Origin: a virus
Direction: 5' to 3' (one strand)
DNA length: 61,834 bases
IMG/VR virus record: IMGVR_UViG_3300020061_000006
Location: 1 to 61,834 of that record
A model generated the notes under the pieces. It saw nothing but the letters and a program-made list of their open reading frames with translations. It was not told the DNA's origin and ran no database searches. A program made the position numbers and the translations under genes. Below are positions 53,784-61,230 of this stretch, one piece after another; positions within the stretch are counted from its first letter, which is position 1, and each line of letters opens with the position of its first letter.

Positions 53784-53924
53784 CTAGCGATCTTGGATCC
53801 AGACCGCCGATTTATTGCGCCTTAGCAAATCAATTGCGTATTCCATCAATAGGAATCGTGCGTACGGCGGAGCATTCATCACTACGCCATTCCGCACGAT
53901 CAGCCCTACGCAAGCGCGCTTCAT
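53784..53924 (-). CDS. 46-residue protein with APPYARF motif
   Basis: ATG 53924; an upstream in-frame opening is possible. MKRACVGLIVRNGVVMNAPP then YARFLLMEYAIDLLRRNKSA. The NGVVxxAPPxARW pattern recurs in small Streptomyces phage proteins. Ribosome site is weak. Function unknown. Confidence 0.55.
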   Translation of the reverse strand: MKRACVGLIVRNGVVMNAPPYARFLLMEYAIDLLRRNKSAVWIQDR

Positions 53925-53949
53925 TGGATAATAGATCAAACCATTGCCG

Positions 53950-54867
53950 CTACTGGGGAAACGATGCGGCAATCATCTGAAGCTGTTCCATGGACATGTC
54001 CGCAGTGACGGCAATGTTGTTTTGCTGGAGTCGCGCCACCAGCGCAGGGTCCTGGTGCGGCGCCGGCACGGTGGGCGGACCGGGCTGGTAGCCGCCCATC
54101 GGTGTCGCCGGCGGACCGGCGGGAGCCTGAGCTGCCCACTGCTGCGGGGGAGCCTGAGCGGCCGCCGGGGCCTGCGGCTGCCACTGCTGAGCGGGCTGCG
54201 GTTGGGCTGCGGCTTGCGGTGCCCACTGCTGCGCGGGAGCCTGCTGAGCGGGCGCCTGGCCCTGCGGAGCCTGCCACTGCTGCGGCGGTGCCTGAGCGGC
54301 CGGCGGAGCCCACGCCGAAGGCGCCTGTTGCCCCTGAGCTGGCGCAGCCTGAGCACCCGGAGTGTTCTGCCACTGGTCATACGGCAGCGGCTCAGCGGCC
54401 GCAGGCTGCGCCCCCCACTGCTGCTGCGGAGCTGCCGGCGCGGGAGGATCCGGCACGGGCGGGATCGGCCCGTATGTCGATATCCAATGCGCGGCCCGCG
54501 ATTCATCATCTGGAGTAAAATTCGGATCCAACCTGTACGTGGCGGATTTACCAGGCTGCGGCGGCATCTTCTGAAGGCGACCAAGTACCAATTGGCCAAC
54601 CTTGTTTTTGATTTGCGGACGCAGACCGGCGCCACCGATCGAAGCTCCGTCAATGACGACCGGACGGCCGTCCGGCGGACCCTGCAAATCGAGAATGACC
54701 ACAAAGCAATTAACCATTTCCTTGGGTCCGTCCGCCGGATCAAAGGTGATGGTTTCCGAGTAATTGGGTCGGATCAGAAAAAGCTTCCCGATCCAATCAT
54801 CATGCTTCGAAGGGGAAAAGCTCTCACTGGATCCGGGCCGACTGAATTGCGGCGGAGGTGTTGTCAC
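53950..54867 (-). CDS. protein with OB-like N-domain and Pro/Gln/Ala-rich tail
   Basis: 305 residues. Residues 20-140 look like a compact beta barrel (WIGKLFLIRPNYSETITF, MVNCFVVILDLQG, GQLVLGRLQK) shared with actinophage proteins of possible DNA-binding function. Residues 145-280 are low-complexity, with recurring QQWQAPQ, APAQQ and PPQQW units. A short helix (MSMEQLQMIAASF) ends it. The layout (folded domain, disordered tail, terminal helix) is that of single-stranded DNA-binding proteins, but the OB fold is not certain. Confidence 0.7.
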   Translation of the reverse strand: MTTPPPQFSRPGSSESFSPSKHDDWIGKLFLIRPNYSETITFDPADGPKEMVNCFVVILDLQGPPDGRPVVIDGASIGGAGLRPQIKNKVGQLVLGRLQKMPPQPGKSATYRLDPNFTPDDESRAAHWISTYGPIPPVPDPPAPAAPQQQWGAQPAAAEPLPYDQWQNTPGAQAAPAQGQQAPSAWAPPAAQAPPQQWQAPQGQAPAQQAPAQQWAPQAAAQPQPAQQWQPQAPAAAQAPPQQWAAQAPAGPPATPMGGYQPGPPTVPAPHQDPALVARLQQNNIAVTADMSMEQLQMIAASFPQ

Positions 54868-55055
54868 TTACTGCTCTCTTTCCCGTTCAGGATGTAGCTC
54901 TCAATGGAATCGGCGGACGCGATCAGATCGTCTTCGGTCGAGTAGGCACCCGTCAGGGTCGCGTGACCGAGTGCCGCCTTCAGCGCGAAAAGCCGCACGG
55001 CTTGCGTGAATGTCGGCAGGTCGTCGGATGAAACGGTCGGAAATCCTATTTCCAT
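54864..55055 (-). CDS. 63-residue helical protein with ESYILNG end
   Basis: ATG 55055. MEIGFPTVSSDDLPTFTQAV, then LKAALGHATLTGAYSTEDDL and ESYILNGKESS. The end is shared with the protein at 42254 (A-x2-L... YILNG). The GTGA/ATGA junctions link it to the next gene. Function unknown. Confidence 0.65.
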   Translation of the reverse strand: MEIGFPTVSSDDLPTFTQAVRLFALKAALGHATLTGAYSTEDDLIASADSIESYILNGKESSK

Positions 55056-55059
55056 GCTT

Positions 55060-55329
55060 TCAGTTTCCTTCGGGAAGAGGCTTGACGTAGGGACGGTTCT
55101 TGCCGGCGAGTGCACCGGTAATTCCGTAGGATCGCGCGAGCTCGCGTCGCCGTGCGCGGCTACGGTCGGTGTGCTCAAAGAGCACCACGGAACCGGTGCC
55201 TCGCATCGCAACGCGCGGCGTACGGGGATCGTCAGGTCCGGGGATTTCGAAGCCGATCGAATGGCCACCGATATCTCGGATGATGCGGTGCTGGTTATAG
55301 AACCGAGCCTCAGCCTTTTTAATCTTCAC
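55060..55329 (-). CDS. 89-residue basic protein
   Basis: GTG 55329 (AAGGG about ten bases upstream; TTG 55335 is an alternative). AEARFYNQHRIIRDIGGHSI, GPDDPRTPRVAMRGTGSVVL and an Arg-rich DRSRARRRELARSYG. Probably nucleic-acid-binding; function unknown. Confidence 0.6.
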   Translation of the reverse strand: MKIKKAEARFYNQHRIIRDIGGHSIGFEIPGPDDPRTPRVAMRGTGSVVLFEHTDRSRARRRELARSYGITGALAGKNRPYVKPLPEGN

Positions 55330-55477
55330 GGTCAATTTTCCCTTGCTCTCGAATGACGACGAACCATGAAATGATTGCCACGCATGACATAACAATGGCA
55401 AGCCAATGCCTGTCTACGGCCAGGTTAAACGCAAGCGCGCCGATTGTCGCGACCAGGACTAGCCGGTAGATTGCCAT
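55319..55477 (-). CDS. 52-residue two-span membrane protein
   Basis: ATG 55477. Spans RLVLVATIGALAFNLAV and WLAIVMSCVAIISWFVVI, then a charged REQGKIDRED tail. It lies two bases after the BldC-like gene and overlaps the next start by 11 bases. Confidence 0.7.
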   Translation of the reverse strand: MAIYRLVLVATIGALAFNLAVDRHWLAIVMSCVAIISWFVVIREQGKIDRED

Positions 55478-55479
55478 TC

Positions 55480-55677
55480 TCACGTCACGGTCGCCTGAAG
55501 CTTCGCGAATACTTCTGATTCCTTAAAGCGTCGGTGTCCGCCAAGCGTGCGAACGCTGCCCAGCTTGCCGGCCTTAGCCCAGCGCGTGACAGTCTTAGGG
55601 TCCACGTGGAACACTCGCGCAACCTCAGCCGGAGTCATCAGCCGCTCTATCGCCGGAGCTACTGTCTGCTCTGTCAT
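55480..55677 (-). CDS. bldC: BldC-family developmental regulator homologue
   Basis: 65 residues from ATG 55677 (GGAGGTGA five bases upstream); the in-frame GTG at 55686 is the ribosome site itself. Streptomyces BldC has 68 residues and is a MerR-like HTH protein that delays entry into development. Here RLMTPAEVARVF, VDPKTVTRWAKAGKLGSV and RTLGGHRRFKESEV match it block for block. Binding occurs as head-to-tail oligomers on direct repeats. A phage copy may keep infected or lysogenic cells vegetative or act as an excisionase, since the fold is shared with Xis. It is unlikely to be a repressor alone. Homology is strong; role inferred. Confidence 0.9.
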   Translation of the reverse strand: MTEQTVAPAIERLMTPAEVARVFHVDPKTVTRWAKAGKLGSVRTLGGHRRFKESEVFAKLQATVT

Positions 55678-56011
55678 TTGATTCACCTCCTCTGTAAACG
55701 ACTACTCCAGAAATCCCGAATACCATACCAACCTTGCAACCGGGGAAGAGCTTGCCTGTGCGCTCTAGGCACTCTTTCGCTTCTTCAGCCGTCTGCGGCT
55801 CATATGGCGTGCAGAACACGATGTGGTCGCCAGGCAACGCGATAACCGCTGTGCTTTGCGGTGGCGGCTTCTCGGTCAAATGTTCATCCAAGTGCTTTTC
55901 CAACGCCACGTCAGCTACGAAAACCCTGCACTCAGGACAGCGCTTACATTCATGCGCGTAATACTGAACACCGGTTAGGTAGCTTTCGCCGCACCGCGTG
56001 CACCTGGCCAC
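55625..56011 (-). CDS. zinc-finger protein
   Basis: 128 residues from GTG 56011 (GGGGAGGAA). ARCTRCGESYLTG, then HECKRCPECRVFV and LEKHLDEHL give several C-x2-C and H ligands. The C-terminal 15 residues overlap the BldC-like gene. Function unknown. Confidence 0.7.
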   Translation of the reverse strand: MARCTRCGESYLTGVQYYAHECKRCPECRVFVADVALEKHLDEHLTEKPPPQSTAVIALPGDHIVFCTPYEPQTAEEAKECLERTGKLFPGCKVGMVFGISGVVVYRGGESNDRADSSSGDRAADDSG

Positions 56012-57858
56012 TACTTCCTCCCCGGGCAGCCGCGCGTCATCGCCGGATCTCCCTTGGCGAGGAACGGACAGAACATGCAATCGTCCGCCACGTCGAAATC
56101 CTTCGCGATGCTCAGCGGTTGCGCTAGTCCTGCTTTCGACTGGACAACCTGAGCGATAGCATCCACACGCGCTATGGCCTTCTGCGCGATCTCGGGCTGA
56201 TACGGCTCAACCCATACGTAAAGGTCTTTCAGCGAGTTCTGTTCGCGAGGCCACGCGACGATAGCCACGTATTTGACCTTCTCGCCGCTGGCCACCTGGC
56301 CGTAAGCGTAGGTATGCAACTGGACGCGGTACAGCTCCGACGGCCCCTTGGTGCGGAGCTTGTCCAGAGAGAAGCGACCCATTCCCTTGTGGTCATCCAC
56401 GACCATAAGCACGCGGTCCAACAAGTCGCTTGTTCCACGTGGAACATGGACGCTCGGAAACGTCAGCGGAACCTCTATGGCGAATCGACCCGTGTTGGCG
56501 TCTGCCCAGGTGAACATTTCGGCGAGTCCCGTATGAATACACGTCCCCACGAACGCTGCCCAACCGTCCATCCCAGGATTGACAGGTGGGATGTGCATGA
56601 GGGACATTGCAAGTCGCCTGTCACACGGGCTACCAATTTCCGACGGCCCGAGCGTAGTTTGAAGCGTCCTTTCCATCCGATTAGAATAGGCATGGAAAAT
56701 TTCCTTCATCTGTGCCGCGATCTGTGCGGCAAGGCCAGTCATCGGCCGGACGTCCAGGGCTTGCGGAATTGGATCCGGCTTCACGAAAACAGTTTCGCTA
56801 TACGGAATCGGATCCCGATGGATCGGAATTACGAAGCTTTCGTCTCCGTGGCCGGCCGGCGTGAACGTCCAACATTCGTGCTTAGCTTCCTGCTCTTTGT
56901 GACAGTGCATGCAAATTCGCGGAGGAAACTGAGCAACGCAGTCCGCATCATGCGTACCGTCTGTGCGAACGCACGAATGTTCGCTCTGAACAATCTGCTC
57001 AGCGACGCGAAGGTGCTCGGCTTGCTCCGGGCTAGCCGGCGGCATCGCGGCTTCGTCAGCTTTGGGCGGAAGCTGAATCTCACCCTTGAGCTGATAGCCC
57101 TTGAGCGTCTGCGACGCGAGGTTCATACCCGGGGCAGCCGCAGGAGTCGGGATGGCAGTATCCGGTGGCGTGGACTCCGGGATGGGGGCATTCCGGGGGA
57201 ATGCGGCCGCCAACGCCTTGAACTCCAGTCCCGCTAGCTCTTCGGAAGACGGCACAGTGTGAGTGGTGTCGCTTCCCCTTGCCGGCTGGAGTGCGGACAA
57301 TGCAGTTACAGGCGGAGCCGGCGGCGGTAGCTCCGCTTGCTTCAGAACCTGAGTCGGAGACAGCACTTCTAGTGTCTCGGATGTTGTTATCCGATGATTG
57401 CTTGCGTCGCATAGCCTACCGTTCACATTGAGATGCACGCCGATAACGCCAGCCTCAATCGGTGGTTGGCGGTCGCAACCCGGTTCCGGGCACGGAATGC
57501 GAACCTCGTTCTTCTCCTCAACCTGCTTGTTGCTGAGCAATGGGGCTGGCATTGCCAGTGGATCCTTACCGGCTTTGTTCTTGCCGGAGTAGAGGCACTG
57601 CTCATCGCTGCCGGCTTCAATCACGTGCGGACGGAACGCGAGGTTTTCGTCCAGGCGTGGCTTACGACTGCACGCGGGGCACACGTCGTAATCGCGGCCC
57701 TTCTTCGGCTCATCGTCCTTAGCGTTTGATTCGCCAGCCATAATCAGTGCCGGCGCCACCTGCTTACCGGAGTTTTCGCAGTCACCATGCTTCCTCCACT
57801 TGCCTTCAGTGGTCATCAGCACATCGGTAAGGCACAGCGGGCAACGGTACTTAGCCAT
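56011..57858 (-). CDS. zinc-finger / Cas4-RecB-type nuclease fusion
   Basis: 615 residues. Residues 1-150 hold three zinc knuckles (CPLCLTDV, CPACSRKP, CPEPGCDRQ). A Pro/Ala-rich linker (about 160-270) and another zinc site (CMHCHKEQ) follow. The last about 230 residues form a PD-(D/E)XK nuclease: GPSEIGSPCDRRLA, GTCIHTGLAEM, EVPLTFP, then GTSDLLDRVLMVVDDHKG with the D...D-H-K catalytic set, and VQLHTYAYG. The cysteines GSPC ... CMFCPFLA ... GCPG are spaced as in iron-sulfur Cas4/AddB nucleases. It probably processes DNA ends in recombination or packaging, or destroys host DNA. The N-terminal zinc array on a Cas4-like nuclease is unusual. Confidence 0.85.
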   Translation of the reverse strand: MAKYRCPLCLTDVLMTTEGKWRKHGDCENSGKQVAPALIMAGESNAKDDEPKKGRDYDVCPACSRKPRLDENLAFRPHVIEAGSDEQCLYSGKNKAGKDPLAMPAPLLSNKQVEEKNEVRIPCPEPGCDRQPPIEAGVIGVHLNVNGRLCDASNHRITTSETLEVLSPTQVLKQAELPPPAPPVTALSALQPARGSDTTHTVPSSEELAGLEFKALAAAFPRNAPIPESTPPDTAIPTPAAAPGMNLASQTLKGYQLKGEIQLPPKADEAAMPPASPEQAEHLRVAEQIVQSEHSCVRTDGTHDADCVAQFPPRICMHCHKEQEAKHECWTFTPAGHGDESFVIPIHRDPIPYSETVFVKPDPIPQALDVRPMTGLAAQIAAQMKEIFHAYSNRMERTLQTTLGPSEIGSPCDRRLAMSLMHIPPVNPGMDGWAAFVGTCIHTGLAEMFTWADANTGRFAIEVPLTFPSVHVPRGTSDLLDRVLMVVDDHKGMGRFSLDKLRTKGPSELYRVQLHTYAYGQVASGEKVKYVAIVAWPREQNSLKDLYVWVEPYQPEIAQKAIARVDAIAQVVQSKAGLAQPLSIAKDFDVADDCMFCPFLAKGDPAMTRGCPGRK

Positions 57859-58111
57859 TATCGTCCGCCAATGGGCCTTTGCCGTCCGCCATAAAAAGCT
57901 CAGGGAAATTGGGGTCGTGGTCTATGATCTGAACCTTGAATTCCAGCTTATCTATCAAGCGAAACAGAAGGTGTTCCTTAACGGACTTAAGCCATTGATT
58001 GAACATCTCGGTATCCGCATGCGCTTCATTGGCTACGACGTACTGCTCAAAAACCGATCCGACACCTTCAATGACAATGGGTAGATTTAGGGTAACCCTA
58101 ACTTTCTTCAT
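57851..58111 (-). CDS. 86-residue protein
   Basis: MKKVRVTLNLPIVIEGVGSV, then EMFNQWLKSVKEHLLFRLID and KVQIIDHDPNFPEL: beta-alpha-beta, soluble. It overlaps the nuclease gene and Endo VII. Function unknown. Confidence 0.7.
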   Translation of the reverse strand: MKKVRVTLNLPIVIEGVGSVFEQYVVANEAHADTEMFNQWLKSVKEHLLFRLIDKLEFKVQIIDHDPNFPELFMADGKGPLADDNG

Positions 58112-58598
58112 TCAGCGTTTCCAATGCAATGAGTCGTAGGAGATCCTTGTAAGGTGGGGAGTTTAGATACGCGATTCCTCGGAGAAAGAACTCTTCCGAA
58201 TCCCGCGCATGGCCCAGCATGTCATTGCATGGCCGACACAGCAGACCACGTACGCAATGGCCACAAGAGAAAGGCCCATCGCAACAAGAATGATCGTGAT
58301 CAACAGATAGCTTGCGTGTCGCACCCGTAGCCCTGCGACACCATGCGCAGCGGCCGCCTTGCAATTCGTAAAGCCGGTCATACTCCCCGTCCGAGAGGCT
58401 ATACGTGTTCTTCACATACGTTTCGTGATTGTTGTCTTTGCTGCTTCGCTTAGCTTCGCGCTTATGCGTTGCACAGCGTGGCCCCGGTCGCGTCGCTTTG
58501 CGTTTCAAGGGCAATCCCTCAGCGACGCAATCAATGCATACCAGCTTCTCAGTCGGCTTCTCCGCTACTGGCATCCCCGGCAGCGGTATATTTTCCAT
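58098..58598 (-). CDS. recombination endonuclease VII
   Basis: 166 residues from ATG 58598 (GAAAGGCGG upstream). The zinc/HNH core reads GRCAWCRRATGATRKL, SVDHDHSCC, then GLLCRPCNDMLGHARDS, the Endo VII pattern C-x2-C ... DHDH ... C-x2-C-N. Resolves branched DNA during replication and packaging. A CVAEG/CIDC zinc knuckle precedes the core. Confidence 0.9.
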   Translation of the reverse strand: MENIPLPGMPVAEKPTEKLVCIDCVAEGLPLKRKATRPGPRCATHKREAKRSSKDNNHETYVKNTYSLSDGEYDRLYELQGGRCAWCRRATGATRKLSVDHDHSCCDGPFSCGHCVRGLLCRPCNDMLGHARDSEEFFLRGIAYLNSPPYKDLLRLIALETLNEES

Positions 58599-58740
58599 CG
58601 TCAAACCGCCTTTCCCTTGGGTCGATAAACCCCGGTCGCGGATCACCGCAAGACACGCACCAATCGCACACGATTACGCGGCCCTTCACGCCTATGTCGC
58701 TATTCCACAGGTGATCCGGACCTACCCCCTTGGCGCACAT
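58549..58740 (-). CDS. 63-residue protein with CDWCVSCG motif
   Basis: ATG 58740, just after the upstream stop. HLWNSDIGVKGRVIVCDWCV then SCGDPRPGF holds a C-x2-C-x2-C cluster. It overlaps Endo VII by 50 bases. Ribosome site weak. Function unknown. Confidence 0.55.
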   Translation of the reverse strand: MCAKGVGPDHLWNSDIGVKGRVIVCDWCVSCGDPRPGFIDPRERRFDDGKYTAAGDASSGEAD

Positions 58741-58746
58741 GACGTA

Positions 58747-59016
58747 CTACTCGGCCATGTAGCGAACGTATACGCGGTACTGTCCGAGCATCGTCCGTGA
58801 CTCCGCCTCGAATGAACCAGGCGGACCGAAAAACCTCTTCGTACCGCGCGCGTGGCTTATGTCGTATGCAATCGTGCTTGCCGTGCTCTGATTCTCGCAA
58901 GCTCCGAACAGTGCCCATTGGCCCGGCCTATCAAATACCAATGCGTGAGCGAACTTTAGTAGACTGTCGTCTGACCGAAGAAACGGTTCTGCCGGTTTGT
59001 CCCATATGATTTCCAC
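58747..59016 (-). CDS. 89-residue protein
   Basis: MEIIWDKPAEPFLRSDDSLL, FAHALVFDRPGQWALFGACE, ending QYRVYVRYMAE. Compact alpha/beta protein, function unknown. A Met-tRNA gene lies just upstream. Confidence 0.65.
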   Translation of the reverse strand: MEIIWDKPAEPFLRSDDSLLKFAHALVFDRPGQWALFGACENQSTASTIAYDISHARGTKRFFGPPGSFEAESRTMLGQYRVYVRYMAE

Positions 59017-59037
59017 GGTTTCCCTTCCCCTCTCCAG

Positions 59038-59111
59038 TACCCCGCATGGGACTTGAACCCATGACCTTCCGATTATGAGTCGGGTGCTCTAACCATCTGA
59101 GCTAGCGGGGC
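59038..59111 (-). tRNA. tRNA with CAU anticodon (Met-type)
   Basis: Acceptor GCCCCGC/GCGGGGT (one G-U), D-arm GCTC...GAGC, anticodon stem CCCGA/TCGGA with loop CTCATAA (CAT), T-arm ATGGG-TTCAAGT-CCCAT, discriminator A. Elongator Met or, after lysidine modification, Ile(AUA). 74 bases, no CCA. Confidence 0.95.
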
Positions 59112-59119
59112 GTTTTCAC

Positions 59120-59413
59120 CTACGCGTTGGTAATCTTCTTCACGTAGGACGTGCGCTGACACTCGGCGTAGATGACCGGGTATGTTTCCTTGAAGTAGGT
59201 CTGATCGATCCCGACCTTTTGCGTGACGACCACTGAAAGCACATTCGGAATGTGCTTCGTTTCCGCCCGCTCCTTCGAATCGGTCGAATAGCCCATCGTC
59301 ATGAGGATTGCTGCCGTGAGGCGCTTCTCCTCTTTCTCCCATGCGAGACGCGCCTCACTGGCCCTGTCTCGCTTGGCTTTGAGTTCTTTCAGGTACTGGT
59401 CGCCTTCGGTCAC
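59120..59413 (-). CDS. 97-residue coiled-coil protein
   Basis: GTG 59413, overlapping the upstream TGA. MTEGDQYLKELKAKRDRASE with EARLAWEKEEKRL is a coiled coil; the C-terminal half has NVLSVVVTQKVGIDQTYF strands. Function unknown. Confidence 0.7.
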   Translation of the reverse strand: MTEGDQYLKELKAKRDRASEARLAWEKEEKRLTAAILMTMGYSTDSKERAETKHIPNVLSVVVTQKVGIDQTYFKETYPVIYAECQRTSYVKKITNA

Positions 59414-59550
59414 TTCTTTTTCCCTTTCAATGCGTCCGCGAACGCAGTTACCGCGTCGCTCATGCCACGCGTTACGGACGATCTACCGTGCGCACGCCCT
59501 ACGCCGTACGCGATAGCGACGACGATGAGGATTGCGAGGATGGAATGCAT
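59410..59550 (-). CDS. 46-residue single-span membrane protein
   Basis: ATG 59550. MHSILAILIVVAIAYGVGRA spans the membrane; the tail is small and basic (ADALKGKKK). Ends in the GTGA overlap with the coiled-coil gene. Confidence 0.65.
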   Translation of the reverse strand: MHSILAILIVVAIAYGVGRAHGRSSVTRGMSDAVTAFADALKGKKK

Positions 59551-59552
59551 TT

Positions 59553-59828
59553 CTACTCCCCCCAATCATGCACGGTCACTCGCACGGGACGGTTGAATGT
59601 CGAGCCGTGGGAAGTCAGGCTCACAGGCGGCTCTTTATCGGTCAGTTCTCCCCAGATGGCGACCCATTGGGACGCCTTGCCGATGGTGGGGAAATGCAGC
59701 TCGACAAAGCCGTATGCTTTCAGCACGTTGTCTAGGGTGTCGCCAGGCGCCACGCTGAAGTTCTTTGGCAGCGTCCCGTCGAAGCACTCAAGCACTTTCG
59801 GATGGAGCATTTCACTTGCGATACTCAC
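59553..59828 (-). CDS. 91-residue protein
   Basis: MSIASEMLHPKVLECFDGTL, LDNVLKAYGFVELHFPT, a QWVAIWGELTDKEPPVSL strand and RPVRVTVHDWGE. Soluble alpha/beta; no motif recognised. Confidence 0.65.
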   Translation of the reverse strand: MSIASEMLHPKVLECFDGTLPKNFSVAPGDTLDNVLKAYGFVELHFPTIGKASQWVAIWGELTDKEPPVSLTSHGSTFNRPVRVTVHDWGE

Positions 59829-60189
59829 TGACGACTCCCGCCTTTATGGCAAGCGCGCGATACGCTTCCCATGCGTCGCAGTTCCAATGAAAATCCTTGG
59901 CAACTTGGTCGAGTTCCGCGAGTGTCGCCGGCAGCACGCTTAGAACCATCAGGGCTTCGAATGGACGGCTCTCACAGTGCTCGACAACCCACACACCCAA
60001 AGGCGTGCTGTAGGTCTCTGAGAGCTTCGCCCACGCTTCGGACTCCTTCGCAGCGCGTTCCTTACGCAGCGTCTTAGCGGCCGCGAGGAACGCCGAATAG
60101 TCCACCATGCTGTCAAGCGCGCTGAGAATTTCGGCGTAATACCAGTCCCATAGCCGATGGCGCTCTGCCCTGAATTCGCCTACGTTCAT
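59812..60189 (-). CDS. 125-residue helical protein
   Basis: ATG 60189, overlapping the 30-residue gene. MNVGEFRAERHRLWDWYYAE, then LAAAKTLRKERAAKESEAWAK: almost all helix. Ends AIKAGVVSEYRK. Function unknown. Confidence 0.65.
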   Translation of the reverse strand: MNVGEFRAERHRLWDWYYAEILSALDSMVDYSAFLAAAKTLRKERAAKESEAWAKLSETYSTPLGVWVVEHCESRPFEALMVLSVLPATLAELDQVAKDFHWNCDAWEAYRALAIKAGVVSEYRK

Positions 60190-60278
60190 CGCGTCCACAC
60201 CGCTATGCAGACGGCCGCGAGAACGAGGAACGCGATCTTCACGCATTCCCATGCGCTGAACTTGCGATACTCACGCAT
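60186..60278 (-). CDS. 30-residue membrane micro-protein
   Basis: ATG 60278. MREYRKFSAWECVKIAFLVL, then AAVCIAVWTR: basic head and one span. Overlaps the stop of the upstream gene and the start of the next. Confidence 0.6.
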   Translation of the reverse strand: MREYRKFSAWECVKIAFLVLAAVCIAVWTR

Positions 60279-60477
60279 GCATCTCTCCGTCACTGGTGGC
60301 CGGCGGTGTGCCCTGCTTCAGAAGACGACGCGTCGAGCTCCACAGGCTCACCTCTCGCAAGCCGAGAAGCAGCACTGCCTCGAATACCTCTTCGGCAGCG
60401 GTCGGCGTCGGACACTCCGCAGTGCCTATCTGCCCATTCCGCGACCGCCACGTAACCGTGTACCCAACTGAATCCAT
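60271..60477 (-). CDS. 68-residue protein
   Basis: ATG 60477 (GAAAGGAA upstream, after AAGGGGGTAC). MDSVGYTVTWRSRNGQIGTA, a VFEAVLLLGLREVSLWS helix/strand and a polar end. Function unknown. Its upstream terminator separates it from the last gene on the right. Confidence 0.65.
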   Translation of the reverse strand: MDSVGYTVTWRSRNGQIGTAECPTPTAAEEVFEAVLLLGLREVSLWSSTRRLLKQGTPPATSDGEMHA

Positions 60478-60512
60478 TTCCTTTCGTACCCCCTTCATGT
60501 GGACATGAAGAA

Positions 60513-60539
60513 AGCCCCTGGCGTGGATTGCCAGGGGCT
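60513..60539 (-). terminator. intrinsic terminator
   Basis: On the minus strand AGCCCCTGGC-aatccac-GCCAGGGGCT then TTCTTC, 16 bases after the stop at 60555. It closes the first leftward transcript of this arm. Confidence 0.85.
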
Positions 60540-60554
60540 GTAAGTAGCTGTAAT

Positions 60555-60737
60555 TCAGTTCTTCAGTGCTTCCGCAACCTGCGCCCAAGCGATTGCGTCG
60601 TTACGGTCCTGATTGTTTTCCGGTCGCTCTGCATTGCGATCGGAACGACGCATAGCCGCGTACGCCCGGTACTGCGCGTCATTAAGAGCAATAGCACGCT
60701 CATCACGGGGCATGCTGTACTGCCTTGACTCTTCCAC
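60555..60737 (-). CDS. 60-residue protein, first gene of the right arm
   Basis: GTG 60737 (GAAGGGTATTTC upstream) is preferred; ATG 60713 is an alternative. MEESRQYSMPRDERAIALND, then YRAYAAMRRSDRNAERPENN: helical and Arg-rich. Has its own terminator. Function unknown. Confidence 0.6.
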   Translation of the reverse strand: MEESRQYSMPRDERAIALNDAQYRAYAAMRRSDRNAERPENNQDRNDAIAWAQVAEALKN

Positions 60738-61013
60738 GAAATACCCTTCAATAGGTTGTGCTAGTGCGCGTAGGGGGAATCGAACCAACGCGTCAGACGT
60801 GAGTCTGAGGCGTCCCTAGTACGTCTACCGTCGGATCCGTGTTTCCCGTACTCTGTCGGATTGCGGACCGTGCCAGACACGCGCGGCCCTAAGCGTCGCG
60901 AACACTAGGACCTTTACCACGTCGAATCAATGCGGCCCACACCGTTGAAATGGGCTGCATCTATCGACTGCCGCTTTCTCCCGCCAAATACGGTTAGGTA
61001 AGTGGCCAACCTA

Positions 61014-61100
61014 GTCCCGGTAGCCGGATTCGAACCAGCGATATCAATTCGGGGAGCGTCTGGGGAAAGCGCCCGTCATATCCAACTGCCTACTACCGGG
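61014..61100 (-). tRNA. tRNA-like element, non-canonical
   Basis: 8-bp acceptor CCCGGTAG/CTACCGGG and a T-arm GCTGG-TTCGAAT-CCGGC are clear. The D-arm cannot be formed, and the anticodon-like GGGCG/CGCTC stem has an 11-base loop (CTTTCCCCAGA). Length 87 bases. It could be a decayed or specialised tRNA or a tRNA-mimicking RNA. Confidence 0.4.
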
Positions 61101-61153
61101 ATTGGGCTCTGCAAGCCAGGTCGGTTGCGCGTACGCTTGGCTTGCAGAGCAGT

Positions 61154-61230
61154 GCCCGCACCCGGAGTCGAACCGGGCGATTGCTTATCGATCTACCAAC
61201 CGATAAACAGAGCGTGCGCCTACCCTGGTA
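61154..61230 (-). tRNA. partial tRNA-like element
   Basis: T-arm CCCGG-TTCGACT-CCGGG is perfect and the following TGCGGGC-A resembles an acceptor 3' strand, but its 5' partner is missing. A D-loop-like GTTGGTAGAT lies within a TTATCG/CGATAA hairpin. Probably a remnant. Confidence 0.3.

Noticed and set aside
53944-54897. 317-codon forward frame and several other long frames at 53973-54743
   Set aside because: They are by-products of the GC-rich low-complexity repeats in the P/Q/A-rich gene and are arginine- or leucine-rich.
56314-57237. 307-codon forward frame
   Set aside because: Antisense to the nuclease fusion with no ribosome site and no recognisable motif.
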